A stretch of DNA of 64,000 bases from Lumbricus terrestris. Its lineage: Eukaryota; Annelida; Clitellata; Crassiclitellata; Lumbricidae. Positions within the stretch are counted from its first letter, which is position 1. Every line of letters starts with the position of its first letter. Shown here in pieces: positions 1 to 12,405 of the stretch. The notes beneath the pieces were generated by a model, which worked only from the letters and a program-made list of their open reading frames with translations, was not told the DNA's origin and searched no databases. The stretch is taken from contig OX457037.1 of the NCBI GenBank assembly GCA_949752735.1, positions 67,881,811 through 67,945,810 on the forward strand, given 5' to 3'. The position numbers and the translations under genes are program-made.

Positions 1-1040
1 CCAAAGAGTTGAAGAATGTCATGAGTGATTTAATTAACGACGGAAATATATTGTGGAGTCCTGTTTTGATACAGGTTCATTGAATGGTGGATTCGTTCTA
101 ATGATCTCACAGAACCTGAATTTTCGTTTAGGGGCCATTGCCATGAGTCTCTTCTCATCCACTTAAAATGATCGTCAAAAACTCAAGCTCAACCAGCAGC
201 TCAGACAAGTTCTAGAACTGAAAACTAAACGTATTTGTGGCAACCTTAGCAACCTCCCTGTTCTTGTCGGTGGACAGCATGGATAGCAAATTCGTGTCAT
301 TTTGGAGAGTGTCTGTTGACACTGCGCGCTGGAAACAGCAGGCCTATGCAGTTTAGTCTTAGCCTACAATGAGCAGTCCCCATCAGCGGCTTTAAAACAT
401 TAGAATGATTAGTTATTACAGAAATTTGGTATTATAATGTGTGTCACAAAGAGTGACACTTCCTTCAGATACTTCCAGACTTGTTCGCCACACGAAAGAC
501 ACTAGACTTCCGTGATTTCATTGATACTGGCAGCAGACCGCGTCAAGGTTCATATTGTGAGAGGAACATCCACATTTTAAATGTATAGCCTAGATGGCTC
601 TGACCATCATAAAGCCCGATGCACAGCTGCTGGATAGCGAAAACATATTCGATGTGGTGGAATGTCACCGAGAAAAATGGCAGATAGCTCAAGAAGTTCA
701 TCAGTAATCATCACCGCAAACTCAATAACCTCGTCCTTCCATGGGACCTGGTCGTCATCTGCTCATCATCTGTGGGTGTGGAAAAGGTGGCCTGATATAT
801 AATGGGCCTGAAATCTTTAAAGCGACTTGATTGCTCCATATTGGAAAACGGGGATGTATCATAGGGACCTAAGACCTTCTCCAACATGCTTTCAGAATTA
901 TTGTGGTGGCTTGCTGAATTTAGGAGCTCTCAACCTAATTATCTTTCCGACAACGAGCACACGCCATTTTCGGAAGTCTTAAAAATTTAGTGCCACTACC
1001 AACTAAACAACTTGGAGTAGCAGCTTGACTTGGTACTTTA
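1..1040. other. Non-repetitive stretch, nothing recognised
   Basis: Mixed-composition DNA with no long open frame on either strand, no microsatellite and no transposon end that I can see. It could be intron, intergenic DNA or an old transposon. Confidence 0.4.
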
Positions 1041-1064
1041 CTGTTTAGCCTTTCCTTTCCCGCA

Positions 1065-1385
1065 GCACATTTAATTCAGGACTGGATCTTTTGCGTGCGC
1101 TCTGCCTCCCACTTTTCACTTGCATAAGCCTCCGCGCACTGCACTCTGCTGTTAGTGGTGATTCAATGGTCACTTTCACTCTTACTTTGACAATGCAGAG
1201 CCATTCCTTCTCTGTGGTTGGTCCAACAACCTGGAGCTTGATTTTTCGACACCTTTCTTTTTTCAGTTTTAAAAACGGTCGAAGACTGTTTTCGCTTGAT
1301 CTTGGCCGGGAGTGCCTCTGAGTAGGCATCCTGAAGGGGCGATATATAAATTCTGATTGATTGAATGATTGATTGACTGATTGAT
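1065..1385 (+). mobile_element. CR1/L2-like LINE 3' end
   Basis: The + strand reads the end of a non-LTR retrotransposon ORF: CLPLFTCISLRALHSAV, then FSVVGPTTW, then LDLGRECL and a stop. The same frame appears on the minus strand at 51.7-52.2 kb. The stop is followed by the LINE 3' tail (GTGCCTCTGAGTAGG, then GGGGCGATATATAAATT) ending in ATTG repeats, as expected for L2/CR1-type tails. The copy is 5'-truncated. The internal match to the other copy is patchy, so it is an old insertion. Confidence 0.7.
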
Positions 1386-1629
1386 TTACTGACCAAGACA
1401 AATTTTATACTAAAAAGCAAGTAGCAAAATAGTTCATTATTCATTAGTAAGAAATTACCGGAATATGCGCAACCACCTAAACTTCAACTTGTTCGCGCCA
1501 GTCCTAAATACGTCTGGAATCCAAAAATATTTTGGATAAAGAGTCTCTATAAGTCGTATCACCAAATGGTGGGTTGGAGAATAAAGAAGAAACAACTTCA
1601 AAAGTTGCCATTGTCGATGGAACCACCCT

Positions 1630-1743
1630 AATACATACATACATACATACATACATACATACATACATACATACATACATACATACATACATACATACAT
1701 ACATACATACATACATACATACATACATACATACATACATACA

Positions 1744-1774
<31 letters not shown>
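1630..1774. repeat. (ATAC)n microsatellite
   Basis: About 36 near-perfect tetranucleotide units. All three frames on both strands stay open, giving spurious HTYI or MYVC reading frames. Confidence 0.95.
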
Positions 1775-1898
1775 TAATAAATTAATGAACGACTCTAACC
1801 GTGGTATTGTACTGTTACAATTATAGATAAGATATTATCATGCACTTCTGAACAAGTTCACTGGGTGTATCTGTTTGCATAAGAGATAACTTACTTAG

Positions 1899-1899
<1 letters not shown>

Positions 1900-1985
<86 letters not shown>

Positions 1986-2007
1986 GAGTGGAGAGTGTGT
2001 GTGTGTA

Positions 2008-2083
<76 letters not shown>
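1900..2083. repeat. (GA)n-(GT)n-(GA)n compound microsatellite
   Basis: A GA run of about 80 bases, a GT block from about 1996 to 2026, then a second GA run to 2083. The purine-only strand could form triplex DNA. Confidence 0.95.
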
Positions 2084-2085
<2 letters not shown>

Positions 2086-2154
2086 GTGTTGTGCATTGCA
2101 TATAGTGTGACTTATAAGTGCCACCCGGTAGAACTTTTATTACAGTATTTCTGC

Positions 2155-2265
2155 GGCTTGTTGCTGTTTAACGGCACTGCCATTTCAAAGATGATTAGTG
2201 TCGCCCTCCTCTTTTACCCAGGCTTGGGACTGGCACTGGCAGAGTGCAACCAGTGGCGGAATTCC
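2155..2265 (+). repeat. Dispersed repeat R1, copy 1
   Basis: The block running from TTAACGGCACTGCCAT through GTGTCGCCCTCCTC to CCAGTGGCGGA has a close reverse-complement partner at 12290-12405. No coding sense or transposon ends are seen. It is probably a SINE or MITE piece; similarity stops near the CAGTGGCGGA motif. Confidence 0.6.
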
Positions 2266-3185
2266 AGTTCTTCTGCGAACCGCAGCTGGTACTTATAGGC
2301 GACCGTACCTCGCGTGTACTTGTAGGGCGGCGCCTGAAGCCCTGAACCCGGGGTCATTAGTTCATCGGCTTAGGCTAACCAGAACCATCTGGGGGTGGCA
2401 AGCTTTGTGGGAGAGGAAGAATCAGGGAAGGGAGGGAAAGAGGGCAGCAGAAAGGGCCGGGTTGGGTTGGTCGTTACCTGATGTTTCAATTACAATAATT
2501 ACGTTGGTCCATTCTTTACCGGATACATGGACATGGATACTGTAACAGTGGCAACTTCATATATACATTATAATGCATCCACCCTTGACCCACAGTTCAT
2601 GTGACTCCCCTCATGCCTCCATATGCCTCCGTGGCTTCGTTACCTTCTGAGACAGAGAAATGGACATATTATAAAGGACATTCTTTAAATTATATTGTAT
2701 TAATATTAAGAGGTTATCAAGGAAAGGAGTTGAGTTGAGATGGTAGACAGGCGGGTGATGGTTGAGGACATTTTATGGATAACTAGGATGTGATTAGGCG
2801 AGTCATGATGTCGGTGATGGGCAGGTCAGAGGTTAGACAGACTAGAAGTGTCTGACTTTCCAAAGATCCAGTTGTCCGTTCGTACTTGATATAATATTAT
2901 ATTTTCAATACACGTAAAGAGAGAGATGATGTCTTCGAGCATAGGCTATAATAATTAACCACAAGACTATAATTGTTGTTATTATCTGAATGGCAGTACG
3001 TGATTACGTGAACAGGTGTGCGACTGTGCGTGTATGAATAAATTGCAGCTAGGTATTTCTGCATCGCCGCAAAGCAGTGAAGTTGCCACTGTGCCACTGT
3101 TATAGGATCCAGTCTATTATCTGGGTCTGAATAACAACAAAATCAATTACAGGGAGGATCAGAATCACTTCCAGATCAAGAAACG
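2266..3185. other. No recognisable gene
   Basis: Contains only short frames and a TTGAGTTGAG stretch near 2722. A 115-codon + frame across 2198-2545 lacks any family resemblance and is probably chance. Confidence 0.4.
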
Positions 3186-3186
3186 G

Positions 3187-3425
3187 GCGGGCGAATGGAT
3201 GGGTGGATGGGTGGACGGATGGGTGGATGGGCGGATGGATGGACGTATGGATGGATGGATGGGTGGATGGGTGTGTGGATGGACGTATGGATGGATGGAT
3301 GGATGGGTGGGTGGACGTATGGATGGGTGGATGGGTGGATGGGTGTGTGGATGGGTGTGTGGATGGACGTATGGATGGGTGTGTGGATGGACGTATGGAT
3401 GGGTGGTTTGATGGGTGGATGGATG
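3187..3425. repeat. GGAT/GGGT/GGAC minisatellite
   Basis: Imperfect tetranucleotide array built from GGATGGAT, GGGTGGAT, GTGTGGAT and GGACGTAT variants, with a loose higher-order 28-40 bp periodicity around the GGACGTAT block. It is open in several frames on both strands; not a gene. Confidence 0.9.
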
Positions 3426-3429
3426 ATGG

Positions 3430-4560
3430 AAAGCGGTAACTGTGATGAGGGAATCTTCGAAATTGATACCAGGTCGAACTGGACAAGACTGAGGATACCA
3501 AGAGTGCTTTAGAGAAAATAAGGGCAGAGTTTAAAGTCGACGTTCAAATGCGCTTGTAGTTTCAGTGCGAAGGTCAATGGGTGCAGAGCAGGTGATGCGC
3601 ATGCGTCGACAATTGAAACCAGGTTTCAGGAAACCATATATAATGATGATCGACACACAAGTATAGGTCTAACGTACTTGTGCATGTATTTGTACATCTG
3701 CCTATTTGTCTGTGTACATATTGGTGCCTGCACGTCTGCCCCACGTGTAGCCTTCTATGATATGCTCAGCACGAATGTCTCTTTGTTTTTCAGGAAATTT
3801 AGTTGATTATCCGCCCGTTCAGCTTGTATAGGACTGCGCGTATAATAATATAGGTTTGTAATGTATACTATTATATTGAATATTATATATGATATTATAT
3901 ATTGCAAACCTATACATGTATATTATATAGTTCAATTGATTCTAATTTGCACACTCAGTAAATAACAATGAATATATATTATATTGAACAATCTAGAATG
4001 TAGCCTAATATGTACACAAGAAACAGCATAAAAATCCAGTAAAAATGTTCCTGCATTTGTGCATAAATTTATTATATTTTAGTGCAAAAACATTTATACT
4101 GTATATATATATAGATCGAGCTTTTCAAACACCTCTCAATCAGCATTGCTAAACATGTTCAAATTTAGGTAGCCTATAATAGGCGCATATAGGGCCTATA
4201 ATACGCCAAACATGACATTGTAAGCTTATACTCAGAAAATGGATGTCATGCCAAATTCATTGAAACTCTAGGTCCTACGCAACATTTAAAGCATTGTATT
4301 GCATGCTGTCTGTTCATTTATTATAGTTATGACTGATGTTAACTAAGATGACTGTGTTGTAACTGCGTAGTGTGTATATACACGTGTGCATATATACTAT
4401 ACTATAAAGACCTTGAGCAAGTCCATAATTGACATCATTATTGCACAGTGCCATCGATATTCTGTCGTATGGTTGAGTGCATTTGAGTGCTTTGGAAAGA
4501 GGACAATAATATATCAGAAACAGTTATTATAATTTGATGTAGGCCTACATTCATTTCAAG
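3430..4560. other. AT-rich non-coding DNA with a palindromic segment
   Basis: AT-rich with no gene seen. Around 3850-3915 an imperfect palindrome pairs ATAGGTTTG with CAAACCTAT across an AT-rich centre. The palindrome TAGGCCTA occurs at about 4543. Confidence 0.4.
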
Positions 4561-4562
4561 AA

Positions 4563-4685
4563 ATTATATAGCGCTCCTTCGAAAACCCACTTAGATGTGC
4601 CCCACGGTGATACAACGGTTTTTAAGAAGCCTTAGGCAACAGGCACATCTCCAAGGAGAGACTTTTCCAGACAGATGGTCCAACA
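4563..4685 (-). mobile_element. LINE 3' tail fragment
   Basis: Reads TTATATAGCGCTCCTTCGAA on the + strand, which is the reverse complement of the LINE tail shared by the copies at 1.3, 14.85, 32.4 and 59.65 kb. The rest of the copy is diverged. Confidence 0.45.
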
Positions 4686-5332
4686 AGTACAACTAAGAAA
4701 GCGCGATACAAACATATATATACACAAAACTATATATCAAAATACAGCTGTATAGGCCTATATATAAAACATATATATATATAATTATATATATACATAT
4801 TGCATTGTACATAATGGCAATAAAAGCCCTATAGGCTTATCAAATGGGTCTGCCTGCGGGAAGCCATGCTGCTGCGTTCTCGGTGTGAAGAGATTTTTCT
4901 CGAGAAGTTTCATTGATATGAAATTGAGTTGCTGTTCGTTTGGAGAAGGCAGTTGTTGGGTGCATCATGTCGAGTTGTGTGTTTGCATGGACCAGGTCGT
5001 CGTCGTCGTCGTCTCTGGCTAATTGGCTTCGGTGATTTATTATCGCTCTTAATATGTTCCTGTGCATGGAAGAGGAAATGCATTCCGTGGCAGCAGTAGT
5101 AGCCTATATACTGGTTGACTGGATTCCATCCGTTTCCAGTGGAATTGGAAGACTCCATCGTCGTCTGTTCCTTTAGCAATTACACATGAGTCAGATTACG
5201 TACATGCATCGAAGGAAATTATTACACACTCACAAAGAAGGAGAGGCACGAAGAGGCAGACGGACAGACAGATATGCAGACAGGCATGCAGTAATAGATA
5301 GAGAGATAGAAAGCGAGATGGACATGGACGTA

Positions 5333-5488
5333 TAGACAAATAGTAACTATAGGTGATATCATATTACAGAAATATATAGTTTAGTTTATTTTGATTTTTA
5401 CGTTTGCCAGGTCATGACTGTAAACTAGTACCGGTAACCTAATTATTATTTCTATCATTAAGATTTTTAACATTTTAAACATACTATT
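5333..5488. repeat. Duplicated segment D1, copy 1
   Basis: About 155 bases, from GACAAATAGTAACTATAGG to ATACTATT, recur almost unchanged and in the same orientation at 9787-9942. The two copies differ at only a handful of positions, so the duplication is fairly recent. No coding content. Confidence 0.85.
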
Positions 5489-5683
5489 CCGTGTTTTTGA
5501 GACTCGACATCTGTCATAATAATAATTAAGGAATACTTTTGATCCATTGATTACTTTGAAATTGCATTTTTGTCGATTTCTGGGAATAAAAAATAAAAAA
5601 GAATAAACGAACGAATGACCGACAGCTAGACACAAACATATAGATAGGTCTAAACCCAAAGACTGACGTGTGGGCAGAGAGAA

Positions 5684-5686
<3 letters not shown>

Positions 5687-5722
<36 letters not shown>

Positions 5723-5755
5723 AGAGAGAGAGGGAAAGAGGGGGTGAGAGTGTTA
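5687..5755. repeat. (GA)n / purine-rich tract
   Basis: GA dinucleotide run with G-rich interruptions, immediately upstream of the hAT MITE at 5764. Confidence 0.9.
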
Positions 5756-5763
5756 GCTATAGA

Positions 5764-5902
5764 CAGTGTGAGAATTGTGGAAAAATAACTGGGGGTTGGA
5801 CCATTATCTACTTGGAATTGGGGGGTAAAAACAGACTTTACTATGGGGCTCTAAGAAAGACTGGGGGTTGAAACCCCCAAACCCCCGGCAATTCTCACCC
5901 TG
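5764..5902. mobile_element. hAT-type MITE, 139 bp, with perfect 8-bp TSD
   Basis: The left end reads CAGTGTGAGAATTG and the right end CAATTCTCACCCTG, giving CAGnGTGAGAATTG terminal inverted repeats. The 8-bp target duplication GCTATAGA is exact on both sides (5756-5763 and 5903-5910). CAG ends and an 8-bp duplication are the hAT superfamily signature. The interior is G-rich with no coding capacity. Confidence 0.85.
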
Positions 5903-5929
5903 GCTATAGATAAGCCTTATGATAGAGAT

Positions 5930-6060
5930 ATATATATTTAAAAAATGGACAAACAGCGAGATATCCAGATGGAGGTACAGAGAGACATACAGAGAGACAG
6001 ATAGGCAGACAGACAGAGAGACATACAGAGAGACAGACAGACAGTGAGAGACACAAAGAG
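5930..6060. repeat. Degenerate CAGA/GACA tract
   Basis: Interspersed CAGA, GACA and AGAGA units; open on the minus strand as a CLSVCLS-type spurious frame. Confidence 0.8.
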
Positions 6061-6377
6061 CACGCGTGTAGCAGAAACAAAGGCATCGAGTTAATTAGTG
6101 CAGCTGCTGCTGCTGTTGAAACCGAGACATCGTGATGAACAACGAATAGAATCTGAGTTTCATGCACGCAATTAACTTGGACAGCATCCAATGCAAAACA
6201 AGAAGCAATGAGACGGACAAACAGAGACACGTGGACGCATAAACACACTGACGCACACAGATAGAACAGGTGCAACAGGCAGGTATAATTACGTTTAAGA
6301 TCGCAAGAAGGAAAAAAGAGAGAGGCATAAAAAGACGCAGAGAGACACGGACAAAAATTATCATAGAAGACGGATAG

Positions 6378-6995
6378 ACGCACAGACTATGAGACACACA
6401 TAGTATGAGACACACATAGTATGAGACACACATAGTATGAGACGCACAGACTATGAGACACACATAGTATGAGACACACATACTATGAGACACACATACT
6501 ATGAGACACACATAGTATGAGACACACATACTATGAGACACACATACTATGAGACACACATAGTATGAGACACACATACTATGAGACACACATACTATGA
6601 GACACACATACTATGAGACACACATAGTATGAGACACACATACTATGAGACACACATAGTATGAGACACACATACTATGAGACACACATACTATGAGACA
6701 CACAGACTATGAGACACACATACTATGAGACACACAGACTATAAGACACACATACTATGAGACACACATACTATGAGACACACATAGTATGAGACACACA
6801 TACTATGAGACACACATACTATGAGACACACATACTATGAGACACACATACTATGAGACACACATACTATGAGACACACAGACTATGAGACACACATACT
6901 ATGAGACACACATACTATGAGACACACATACTATGAGACACACATACTATGAGACACACAGACTATAAGACACACATACTATGAGACACACAGAG
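6378..6995. repeat. 16-bp minisatellite, about 38 units
   Basis: The unit is AGTATGAGACACACAT, with binary variation at two positions: AGTATG or ACTATG, and ACACAT or ACACAG, plus rare TATAAGA. Units of each type are interspersed. The track is open on the minus strand as a repeating CVSYYVCL-type frame, which I regard as spurious. Confidence 0.9.
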
Positions 6996-7133
6996 GCATA
7001 GAAGCACGAGGGCAAAACGATGAGAGCACAGACAAAGAAGCAGGAACACAGATAGACACATATCTAGACCGACGTAAAGATAGACAACCAAATAGATGAG
7101 ACTAGTTAATGAGCAACGAGATATTTACGCATA

Positions 7134-9018
7134 ACACTGGTCAACATAGAAATCGTTACTGACTGGAAAAGGCCCTAATGTGTAGCATCTTGGTGTGCTG
7201 AACACGAATATAACCATAAAAAGTTTTTATTGGCTCTCGTTTTGAAAATATTTCATATAGCTCATTTCTTATGTTTCACCATGTAAACAACACAGCTTTC
7301 ACAGGGGTTGAATGGCAAAAGACCATCAATGCCGTTTGCAGTTCCCATGGTGTGGAGAGAGCAAAGCAACCACTTAGATGACTGTTACTTCTGCTTGGTT
7401 CCTCCTCTTTCCGGTGGAATAACGAAGCAAAAGAAGTCGACAATAGTCTACCCAAACATTCCGTCTGCATTGAGACCAGTTCCACATGGTGATGGACTTC
7501 CTATTCCAGAACCTCCAGCAGAATATATTTTCGTTGAATCATCTGATGAGGACAAGGGTGAGCCGACATGTTCTTCTCCTGGTCCGTCAGCGTGCAGTGA
7601 TCCCGATTTTCACTGTGGTGCATCATCAACCCCACACAGAATAACACAGGATGAACTAAATGACCTTCGTGATTTGGACTTATCCAAAAACAAGGCAGAG
7701 TTGCTAGGATCAAGACTCCAACAATAGAATCTTCCAGAAGAAGATGTCACAATCACTTCATATAGAAAGCGCCATCAGCAGTTGGAAACTTTCTTCATGA
7801 AGGAAGGTAATCTGGTATTCTGTTCCAATATCGACGACCTCATGAATGCCTTACAGATCACTCATGACCCACAAGAATGGAGACTCTTTGTAGACTCTTC
7901 GACACTGAGTCTTAAGGCTGTGCTTTTGCACAATGGAAACCGTCTTCCATCTATTCCATTAGCGCATGCTGTCCACATGAAAGAGACATACGATAACCTA
8001 AAACAGCTACTGCATTACATTGACTATAACAGGTACAAATGGCACCTGTGCGGTGATTTGAAGGTAGTTGCCATTTTAATGGGACTGCAGCAAGGATATA
8101 CTGTACAGAATATATGTTTCTTGTGTGAGTGGGATAGTCGGGCAAGAGAGTTGCACTACGTGCGGAAGGAATGGACTCCCAGACAAAACATGGCAGTTGG
8201 ACAGAAGAATATCCAGCACCCAGCTCTGGTCGAGGCTCACAAAATCCTACTACCACCCCTTCACATCAAACTAGGTTTGGTGAAGAACCTCGTGAAAGCC
8301 ATGGTCCGCACTTCGCAAGCTTTCCGATACCTGCATGAAAAAGTCCCTCGACTCAGCGAAGCAAAGATTAAAGAGGGAGTTTTCGTGGGTCCTCAGATTA
8401 GAGAACTTTTCAAAGATGACCGCTTCAACAACTTGCTGGAGGGTGATGCGAAACAAGCATGGAATGCTTTTCGTTTAGTGTCTACAGACTTTCTGGGGAA
8501 TGTTAGGGCAGAAAACTACAAGGAACTAGTAGAAGACATGCTCAAGCAATACCAGAAATTTCGCTGCAATAGCCTATATCGCTGAAGATGCATTTCCTTC
8601 ACTCCCATCTGGATTTCTTCCCTGACAACTGTGGTATGGTTAGTGACGAACATGGCGAACGCTTTCATCAAGATATCGCAACAATGGAGCAAAGGTACCA
8701 GGGGAAATGGTCCACTACAATGTTGGCTGACTACTGCTGGACACTCCGCAGAGATGCTCCCGAACAACTGTACAAGAGACAGGCAAAAAAATCTAAGAAC
8801 TAGTCTATGACCTGGTTTTTACAAATATTAACCGTAAGTGTATCACTATTGGAATGCATTGTGCGATACAAAATTACTTCATTTGAGATTACAAAAAAAC
8901 TAGAGCCAATTAAGCAATTATTTCACTGTCATATTCGTGTTCAGCACATAAAAATTGATAAGAACTGACTAATTTCATTTCAGTAACATGACTTTTGTAA
9001 AAATTTGTTGTCCAGTGT
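7134..9018 (+). mobile_element. TIR DNA transposon, family A, decayed copy
   Basis: The decayed coding region at 7308-8803 is bracketed by inverted ends. The left reads ACACTGGTCAACA and the right, reverse-complemented, ACACTGGACAACA. Further in, a perfect 17-bp inverted pair GTGCTGAACACGAATAT lies at 7195-7211 and 8933-8949, followed by another shared block, ATTGGCTCT. The second copy at 27044-29200 has the same layout. No clear target-site duplication is visible. The family is therefore probably a DNA transposon; its superfamily is not recognised. Confidence 0.7.
7308..8803 (+). pseudogene. Family A transposon protein, decayed
   Basis: This matches the protein at 27366-29063 along most of its length: VPMVWREQSNHLDDCYFC, YPNIPSALRPVPH, LLHNGNR, GDLKVVAILMG, CFLCEWDSRA, LLPPLHIKLGLVKN, HFLHSHLDFFPDN and GERFHQDI in order. 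The N-terminal 110 or so residues are missing. Breaks include a TAG at about 7725 (after RLQQ), a one-codon loss in DLRDLDL, and a frameshift with TGA at about 8583, just before HFLHSHLD. Similar proteins occur as multicopy uncharacterised genes in many invertebrates. Function is unknown; this copy is inactive. Confidence 0.85.
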
Positions 9019-9028
9019 AATTATAAGG

Positions 9029-9230
9029 ATATACAGACAGACAGATAGACAGATAGATAGATGGACAGACAGACAGACAGACAGACAAAATTGCCTCTAA
9101 AGAATGAGAGACAGACAGACAGGCAGGCAGGCAGGCAGGCAGGCAGACAGACAGACAGACAGACAGACAAACAAAGAAACAGGCAGACAGACAGATAGAC
9201 AGATAGATAAACAAAGAAACAGGCAGACAG
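9029..9230. repeat. (GACA)n/(GGCA)n microsatellite
   Basis: Blocks of CAGA, GACA and GGCA units, interrupted at 9088-9110 by AATTGCCTCTAAAGAATGAG. That interruption recurs at 9967-9986, which ties this tract to the D1 duplication nearby. Confidence 0.9.
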
Positions 9231-9786
9231 GTAGTGCGTCAGTGGCACAGTCAAAACAATGTAACAATGTCTGAACTTTTGACCGGTTAATTAAGGCAAA
9301 AATATTATTTGGATCAGCTGTTGACTTGTTGATATATTCTGTGATGGATGACCTGCTGCTGCTTCTGCTGCTGGTGCTGCTGTAGCAATGAATGGATGGA
9401 TGGATGGATGGATGGATCGACATAAACAACTGATTAACCTGTCCAATCAGACGCTGGCAATTACAGAACAGGTGCAGCAGCATCAGTTTCACACTTGTTC
9501 CATCAAATACCTACTCACTCATGCTGTTGCAGTAGCCCATCAGTGTAGGCTATGCATGATATTATACAGTGGATCAGAGTGGCGTCTGCCCAGCCGCGCA
9601 TGCAGTGGGTCATGAACTCATTTATTATCTGGGTTAATTATGTAGGAGCTCATCAGTGGATATAATTACATACACTCAGTTATTCACTGTTTAATAATAA
9701 ATATATTGAACTGAATAAAACTCGTGTCCAATGATAATTAATATTATTGTTCGCCTCTCAAAGAACTACTGCAGTAGGAATACAGA
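9231..9786. other. Intergenic; short CTG and GGAT tracts
   Basis: Contains a (CTG)n run near 9352-9383 and (GGAT)n near 9390-9417. No gene recognised. Confidence 0.4.
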
Positions 9787-9942
9787 GAGACAAATAGTAA
9801 CTATAGGTGATATCATATTACAGAAATATATAGTTTAGTTCATTTTGATTTTTACGTTTGCCAGGTCATGACTGTAAACTAGTACCGGTGACCTAATTAT
9901 TATTTCTATCATTAAGATTTTTAGCATTTTTAACATACTATT
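9787..9942. repeat. Duplicated segment D1, copy 2
   Basis: Direct repeat of 5333-5488 with only scattered substitutions. The shared block ends at ATACTATT in both copies. Confidence 0.85.
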
Positions 9943-10434
9943 ACGCACGGAAACTGGGTCGAAAGAATTGCCTCTAAAGAATGAGAGACCAGTGAAGAAA
10001 AACGAGTCATAAGTTTCGGTCTTAATAAGGGAGGACGGTCGTTTTTCAAAACAATATTTGCGTGTTAGATTGTAAGCTATTGATCATTACATTAATGAGC
10101 TTTTCCTACATTTTAAAGCACTTCTTCTTGCTTGTCTAATTTGCGGTAGAGTTAATTAAAAACCAGGCATGTGCTCGTATAATATATATATAAGCAAATA
10201 TATATTATAAGCAAATAATTATTGACTAGAGGTAGAAAAAATAGCAGTATCCTAAACAAGCTCGAGAGACAAAAAATGACATGAAGTATATACGAATTCA
10301 TTTCTTTGCCTCAGTGTATGATGGCGGGTGCACACTGCACAGCCTGACCTCATTCTAGGTCTAACCAGTGTAGCCACCAACCTGGCAGTGTGTACGGTCA
10401 GTGTATTCATCATATATAGTTGAGTTTGATAAGT

Positions 10435-10500
10435 TGTAGCAGTAATCTAGTTGCAATCTTCCGCCCTAGCGGGGATTTGAACACCGACCTCTAAGTTGAT
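10435..10500 (-). mobile_element. tRNA-derived SINE fragment
   Basis: On the minus strand GAGGTCGGTGTTCAAATCCCC looks like the T-arm/B-box half of a tRNA, followed by GCTAGGGCGGAAG. The A-box half is not recognisable, so this is a truncated tRNA-like SINE rather than a tRNA gene. Confidence 0.45.
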
Positions 10501-11036
10501 AGTTCATACATCATAAAGTTCATAATACAAGTGATAGACGATACCAGAACAGTACAGACACTACTCTGAACTCAACTAGATATCACATAATAACTGCAGC
10601 ATGGTTTTTGACCGGTATTTTTTCAGACCAACATCACATGAAAGCAGTGAAAGTAGGATCAAGTTCGACTCACAGTCATAATAAGAAATCTTGCCTTGAG
10701 AACACCTGCCGAGGAAATGCTTTGTACTGTGCTTGACGCGACAGATGACAGGCCACCTGTTGGAGTTGCAAAAACTTCCGGTATGCCTTGGCTAATATAC
10801 ATGGATAAACAATAATGCATTGGGTAGAATGTTTGGTTTTCCATGGTAAGTGGTTATTGAGTTGAAGATTGATCATTTTAGCGAACCTTTTTTAATCAAT
10901 TAAACAATGAAACAAATCTAGAAATTATCCTGTAAACAACTCAAGTAAAAATTACTTTTTGGTGTTTTACGTTAATTTTTAAAGTTCTTTTTAAATACAA
11001 AAATGAAATTGGATGAAATAATTATATAGATCAATC
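10501..11036. other. No recognisable gene
   Basis: Short minus-strand frames near 10660-10876 have no family resemblance. Confidence 0.35.
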
Positions 11037-11205
11037 AATAAGTCAGTCAGTCAGTCAGTCAGTCAGTCAGTCAGTCAGTCAGTCAGTCAGTCAGTCAGTC
11101 AGTCAGTCAGTCAGTCAGTAAATTAGCCAATCAGTCAGCTAATAATTCAATCACTCAATCAATCGGTCAATCAATCAATCAGTCAACCAATCAATCAATT
11201 AAACA
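11037..11205. repeat. (AGTC)n microsatellite with degenerate tail
   Basis: Perfect AGTC units to about 11118, then degenerate CAATCAGTC/AATCAATC units. Confidence 0.9.
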
Positions 11206-12289
11206 CTCAGCCGATTGTTTGACAATGCTTTTTGATATTTTGTGCCCTCTCTTGTGTCAGCCTACATAGCATAGAAGATCCATATCCATTTCAGTTCTAG
11301 GGTCTGCGTTCCTTGTCTGATAAATTCGATGGTCTTTTTCTGCTAAGTCTGGTCTCTTTAAGTCTTCATTGTTAGCTGGATAAGAATAGATTTAGGTTGA
11401 TAAGAATTCGTTTACGTGCGCTGGCAAGATTTAGTCAGAAGCATAGTCTATGTATATATTTAGAGGCAGGCTTTAGCATAAATATCTCAGGTGCCTAGAC
11501 TTGAGCGAGTCTATGGCTCTATGCCATGCTTAGAGTTTTTGTTTGGACTCGCGAACCTTTTGTAACGAGGGCAAAAATGTGACATGGTGCTATGGTTATA
11601 AGCTCAGTTTAACCACAGCGCATTTCATATTGTTAAGTTACAACGTGTTGATCTTTATGTTGAAAGCTTTCTTGACAGCATTCATGTAATTATAATTTTA
11701 AACTTATATATAAAGTGATAAATGCAGTCACTGCATAATAGTTCTGCATAGGCCTATATCAATCTATTTGCAATTTGCATTCTTCAAGTCGCGTCGTCTA
11801 AAAGTCAGATTAATGACAACACGCAAAGCACAGACAATAATAATTTTAGACACAGTTGCACATGCAATACTAGCCATCTTATCATGCTTTTGGTGGAACA
11901 CGTGATTAATTATTGACAGGCTACAACGACGAGTGTTTATTAGCATATAGGCTACTAGATAAATTAGGTCTGAAATATTTCGATCTTTCCTGATGATCAG
12001 ACATTTCCGTCATTTTTTTTTATTCGTATGGCTATGGCCGATAGATGTCAGTATTGGCTGTGGTTAGAAATCGACTCTAGACTTGTATACTTATAGTCTG
12101 CCAGTTGAGCTTAAAATATCCTAAAGTTATTTATTATGAACAACAAGGTATATAGACTATGTACGGCCATTATTATGAATAGCAGGAGGTCAATAAAATC
12201 TGCCCTGTGCATAGGAGGTCAATTAATTAGGCCTCCGAATCACTAAATTATGCATAAACAGAAGGCAGGCAATTAAGGGTATAAGAAAC
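11206..12289. other. Intergenic, no gene seen
   Basis: No extended frame or repeat structure. One TAGGCCTA palindrome near 11750. Confidence 0.4.
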
Positions 12290-12405
12290 AACTCCGCCAC
12301 TGGTTGTTCTCTGCCAGTGCCAGTTCCAAGCCTGGAAAAAAGGAGGAGGGCGACACTATTCATCTTTGATATGGCAGTGTCGTTAAACATATAACAAGTA
12401 AAGGC
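12290..12405 (-). repeat. Dispersed repeat R1, copy 2
   Basis: Reverse complement of 2155-2265: read on the minus strand it gives CCAAGCCTGG flanks, GTGTCGCCCTCCTC and TTTAACGACACTGCCAT in the opposite orientation to copy 1. Two copies in inverted orientation indicate a mobile repeat. Confidence 0.6.

Noticed and set aside
9021..9254. CLSVCLSVCLPACL-type membrane protein
   Set aside because: Reading of GACA/GGCA repeats on the minus strand.
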